Below the pieces are notes generated by a model. It saw only the letters and a program-made list of their open reading frames with translations. It had not been told where the DNA came from and ran no database searches. Source: Carallia brachiata (lineage: Eukaryota; Streptophyta; Magnoliopsida; Malpighiales; Rhizophoraceae). From it: a stretch of 64,000 nt of DNA. Positions 61,756 through 64,000 of the stretch are shown one piece after another. The first letter of the stretch is position 1. Every line of letters begins with the position of its first letter. Position numbers and translations under genes: made by a program. Location: the NCBI GenBank assembly GCA_021464245.1, contig JADCRB010000069.1, forward strand, positions 2,738,895-2,802,894. Reading direction: 5' to 3'.

Positions 61756-63177
61756 ACTTCTAGCCTTCACCCTTAGACTTGATTGCATTGCACCTCATTG
61801 GATTCCGTTGATTTGATCAATTCGAGTTTTAGTACTACCCTGGCAGTACTAAATTTGTGTTATTTATTAACTTGTCGTGTTGTTCTCTCTTCGTTTTTCT
61901 TTCCTTCCTTTCATGTCATGTTTTTTTCTGTTTCCGAATGGCATCTGCAAATTTGTCATGCTGTTGATTGATTAGCACAAGTATATTAAAATCTGCCTTG
62001 TTGAATGTTTTCGTTCGATTTCACTTTCTGGTATATATAGTACATTTGTTTCAGCTGACTAGATATATATATATAACCATAATACTACGTACGTAGCTTA
62101 TCAGCAGAGAGTCTGGTATATATAACTATTTAAGCATGGACTTTAATTTTCGAATCCAGATATTAACGCCTACCAGTAATAAAGTTCCATTTCTCCTCGT
62201 AACAAGCAATCTTTTATGAGTAGTGCTGGAACATGAGAAGTTATACTAAACTTTGTATACTATATGATGTCACAATTTCAAAATCAAGTACATGTATAAT
62301 TTATATGCAAAATATAAGAAGATTTAATTACCACAGCAAATTTAACTTAAAAATTTCACTCATCTTTCACTACAGCGTGATGGGTGAGGAAAAATCTTAA
62401 AATTAAAGAAAACAAAAAACTGAGAATTATCGTAATCTTTTTTTTGGATCTCGAGGGAATGCAAAATTCTTCTTTTGCACCTTGAGGAAAGAGTAAATCT
62501 CTTAAAATATAAGGGAGTCGGAGGGACCTCAAATTGGTTATAGTGGTCAATAATCAGCTTGGTTATGTCAGTTAGTTGCTGAAGGATAATTCTTTCCAAA
62601 AAAGAAAATCAAATTTTTCTAAGAGAAATTCTGTTTTTTATTGTGTCAACTTTTTAGGAGAAAAAAGGGGGAAATTCTAGGAGAATTTCTCTTTTTCTCC
62701 TGTTTTCCCTCTTCTCTTCGTTTTCCTGCCTTCCAAACATGCCCACGGGCCCTATACGGTCAATCGCGCAGCAGATCTATGATCTATCACGTTCCCAAAA
62801 AGTGGGTATAGTCATAGAGTGCGAAGCGTATGATTGCGCCGTATTATCTCAGATTTTCCCAACAATAAGAACTAGGAAACAACTACAAGTAGAAAGAAGG
62901 AAATTATGAAGACAGTTCAACATAATTGATTAATAAAATAATATAATTTTTTAAGGGTTGAAGATTTGGAATTTGAATCATAATTGAATTCAATGAATAA
63001 AAAATAATATACTATAATATAATTATTTAATTTTTTTATTAAGTTATTTTATAATATAATAATAATAATATAATAATAATGATAATCAAATGAATACCTC
63101 TCAGATATATCATCACGACACATCAGGATTTTTCCCATATAAAATCAGTACATATCAATTGAGGTCACTAACTCTAA
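61756..63177. other. AT-rich intergenic DNA
   Basis: No gene is recognised. Short AT microsatellite-like runs occur at about 62060-62075 and 63058-63080. CCTTCCAAACATGCCC at about 62730-62745 resembles the end of a MITE, but no partner was found. Confidence 0.45.
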
Positions 63178-63432
63178 TGCTTTGTTTGGCGGGAAAGAAA
63201 AAGAAAGAAAAAGGAAAGGAAAGTTTTTTTTTATTTATGTTGTTTATTCATATTCTAATAATCCAAACAACTAATTTTTATTTTTTCTCTCACAAATTAT
63301 TATTCATTTTTTTTTTTACAATTTTCTAATCATTAATTTTTTATTAATTATAATATCATTATTATTATATTATTTTATATTCATTTTCCTTTTCATTCAC
63401 ATTCTTCCAAAACATTCTTCCAAAACAAAGCA
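63178..63432. mobile_element. PIF/Harbinger (Tourist-like) MITE
   Basis: The left end TGCTTTGTTTGG pairs with the reverse complement of the right end, TGCTTTGTTTTGG. TAA flanks both sides (63175-63177 and 63433-63435), matching the TWA target preference of PIF/Harbinger. The length is 255 bp, it is AT-rich inside and it is non-coding. CATTCTTCCAAAA is repeated in tandem near the right end. Confidence 0.8.
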
Positions 63433-63435
63433 TAA

Positions 63436-64000
63436 CGGAAAGGAGAAAGAAGTATGCCAAGATCAAATTGAGTCTGCCACTTTTGACTGGGCCCACAGGA
63501 TGCTCAAAATTGAATGGCGTCAAATGGAACTCTGCCTTATGTACCTCCCCGGAACACACAGAGAATTAGTTATTGGGAGAACTCGGAGTTAGTCGAGTGG
63601 TACGACCCCTCCTGCTACAAAAATAAAAAAATAAAAAAAAATAAAATCTCAGTTATTGGAAAAGATGATGATCATCAAACTTTTTATTTTTTTATTTAGA
63701 TTTGTGGTTCGTGGCGGCCAAAAATATCAAGAGTTCGAGTCATTTAATGGCAAGATAAAAGGTACTTGGGATTCTTGAATCATATCGTTGCAGGGGAAAA
63801 AGGAAAAGAGGACGGGATATATAGTAGATTATTACTACATTAACCATATATAACATGGCCAAGTATGTATTTATGAAAGCACATCTACTACCATCTCTAC
63901 CAAAATCACAAGGCATATATATGTGATGTATGGAAAGGTGTAACAAAGATCTAAAGAGATCTGTAACTCCCGAATGAATTTTGGGTTCTGTCAAAATGAG
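63436..64000. other. Intergenic DNA at the right window edge
   Basis: No recognisable gene or repeat. The open frames at 63514-63699 and 63740-63994 show no family motifs. Confidence 0.45.

Noticed and set aside
1..64000. CRISPR arrays, tRNA or rRNA genes, bacterial-type operons
   Set aside because: None seen. The window is plant nuclear DNA, and no tRNA B-box with a matching cloverleaf was found.

Overview
This is a 64 kb stretch of plant nuclear DNA, clearly from a eudicot. It shows intron-rich genes with GT-AG splice sites, AT-rich introns and intergenic DNA, and plant-specific protein families (a Raf-like kinase with a PB1 domain, a UGT80 sterol glucosyltransferase, a QALGGH zinc finger, a pectate lyase and an ABI3 B3 factor). 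The protein sequences are close to rosid homologues. A woody rosid such as Citrus is possible, but that is a guess.

Six protein-coding genes can be built exon by exon. In order they are LSM5 (+, 1719-3397), a B4-type Raf-like MAPKKK with a PB1 domain (-, 12671-5941), the sterol 3-beta-glucosyltransferase UGT80A2 type (+, 16344-24760), a one-exon C2H2-EAR zinc finger repressor (+, 26903-27508), a secreted pectate lyase (+, 40928-45252) and the seed regulator ABI3 (+, 52808-55864). A broken glycine-rich protein remnant lies at 61443-61755. The genes do not form a shared pathway. They cover RNA decay and splicing, signalling, membrane lipid glycosylation, transcription, cell wall loosening and seed maturation. 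ABI3 and B4 Raf-like kinases both belong to abscisic acid and osmotic-stress biology, but nothing here suggests that their proximity is functional.

The gene-poor parts (27.5-40.9 kb, 45.3-52.8 kb and 55.9-64 kb) are AT-rich and seeded with small non-autonomous transposons. These include a Mutator-like element with a 9-bp target duplication (32984-34210), an element rich in CCGGTT motifs with an 11-bp flanking repeat (463-1495), a PIF/Harbinger-type MITE with TAA target duplication (63178-63432), several fold-back MITEs, a GTGTCCGACACG-type repeat and a likely Gypsy LTR remnant.

The observations most worth checking are: two mutually compensating single-base frameshifts in ABI3 exon 1; a GC-AG intron in the kinase gene that is forced by reading frame; an in-frame upstream coding exon for that kinase; and two apparently related fold-back elements about 1 kb apart.
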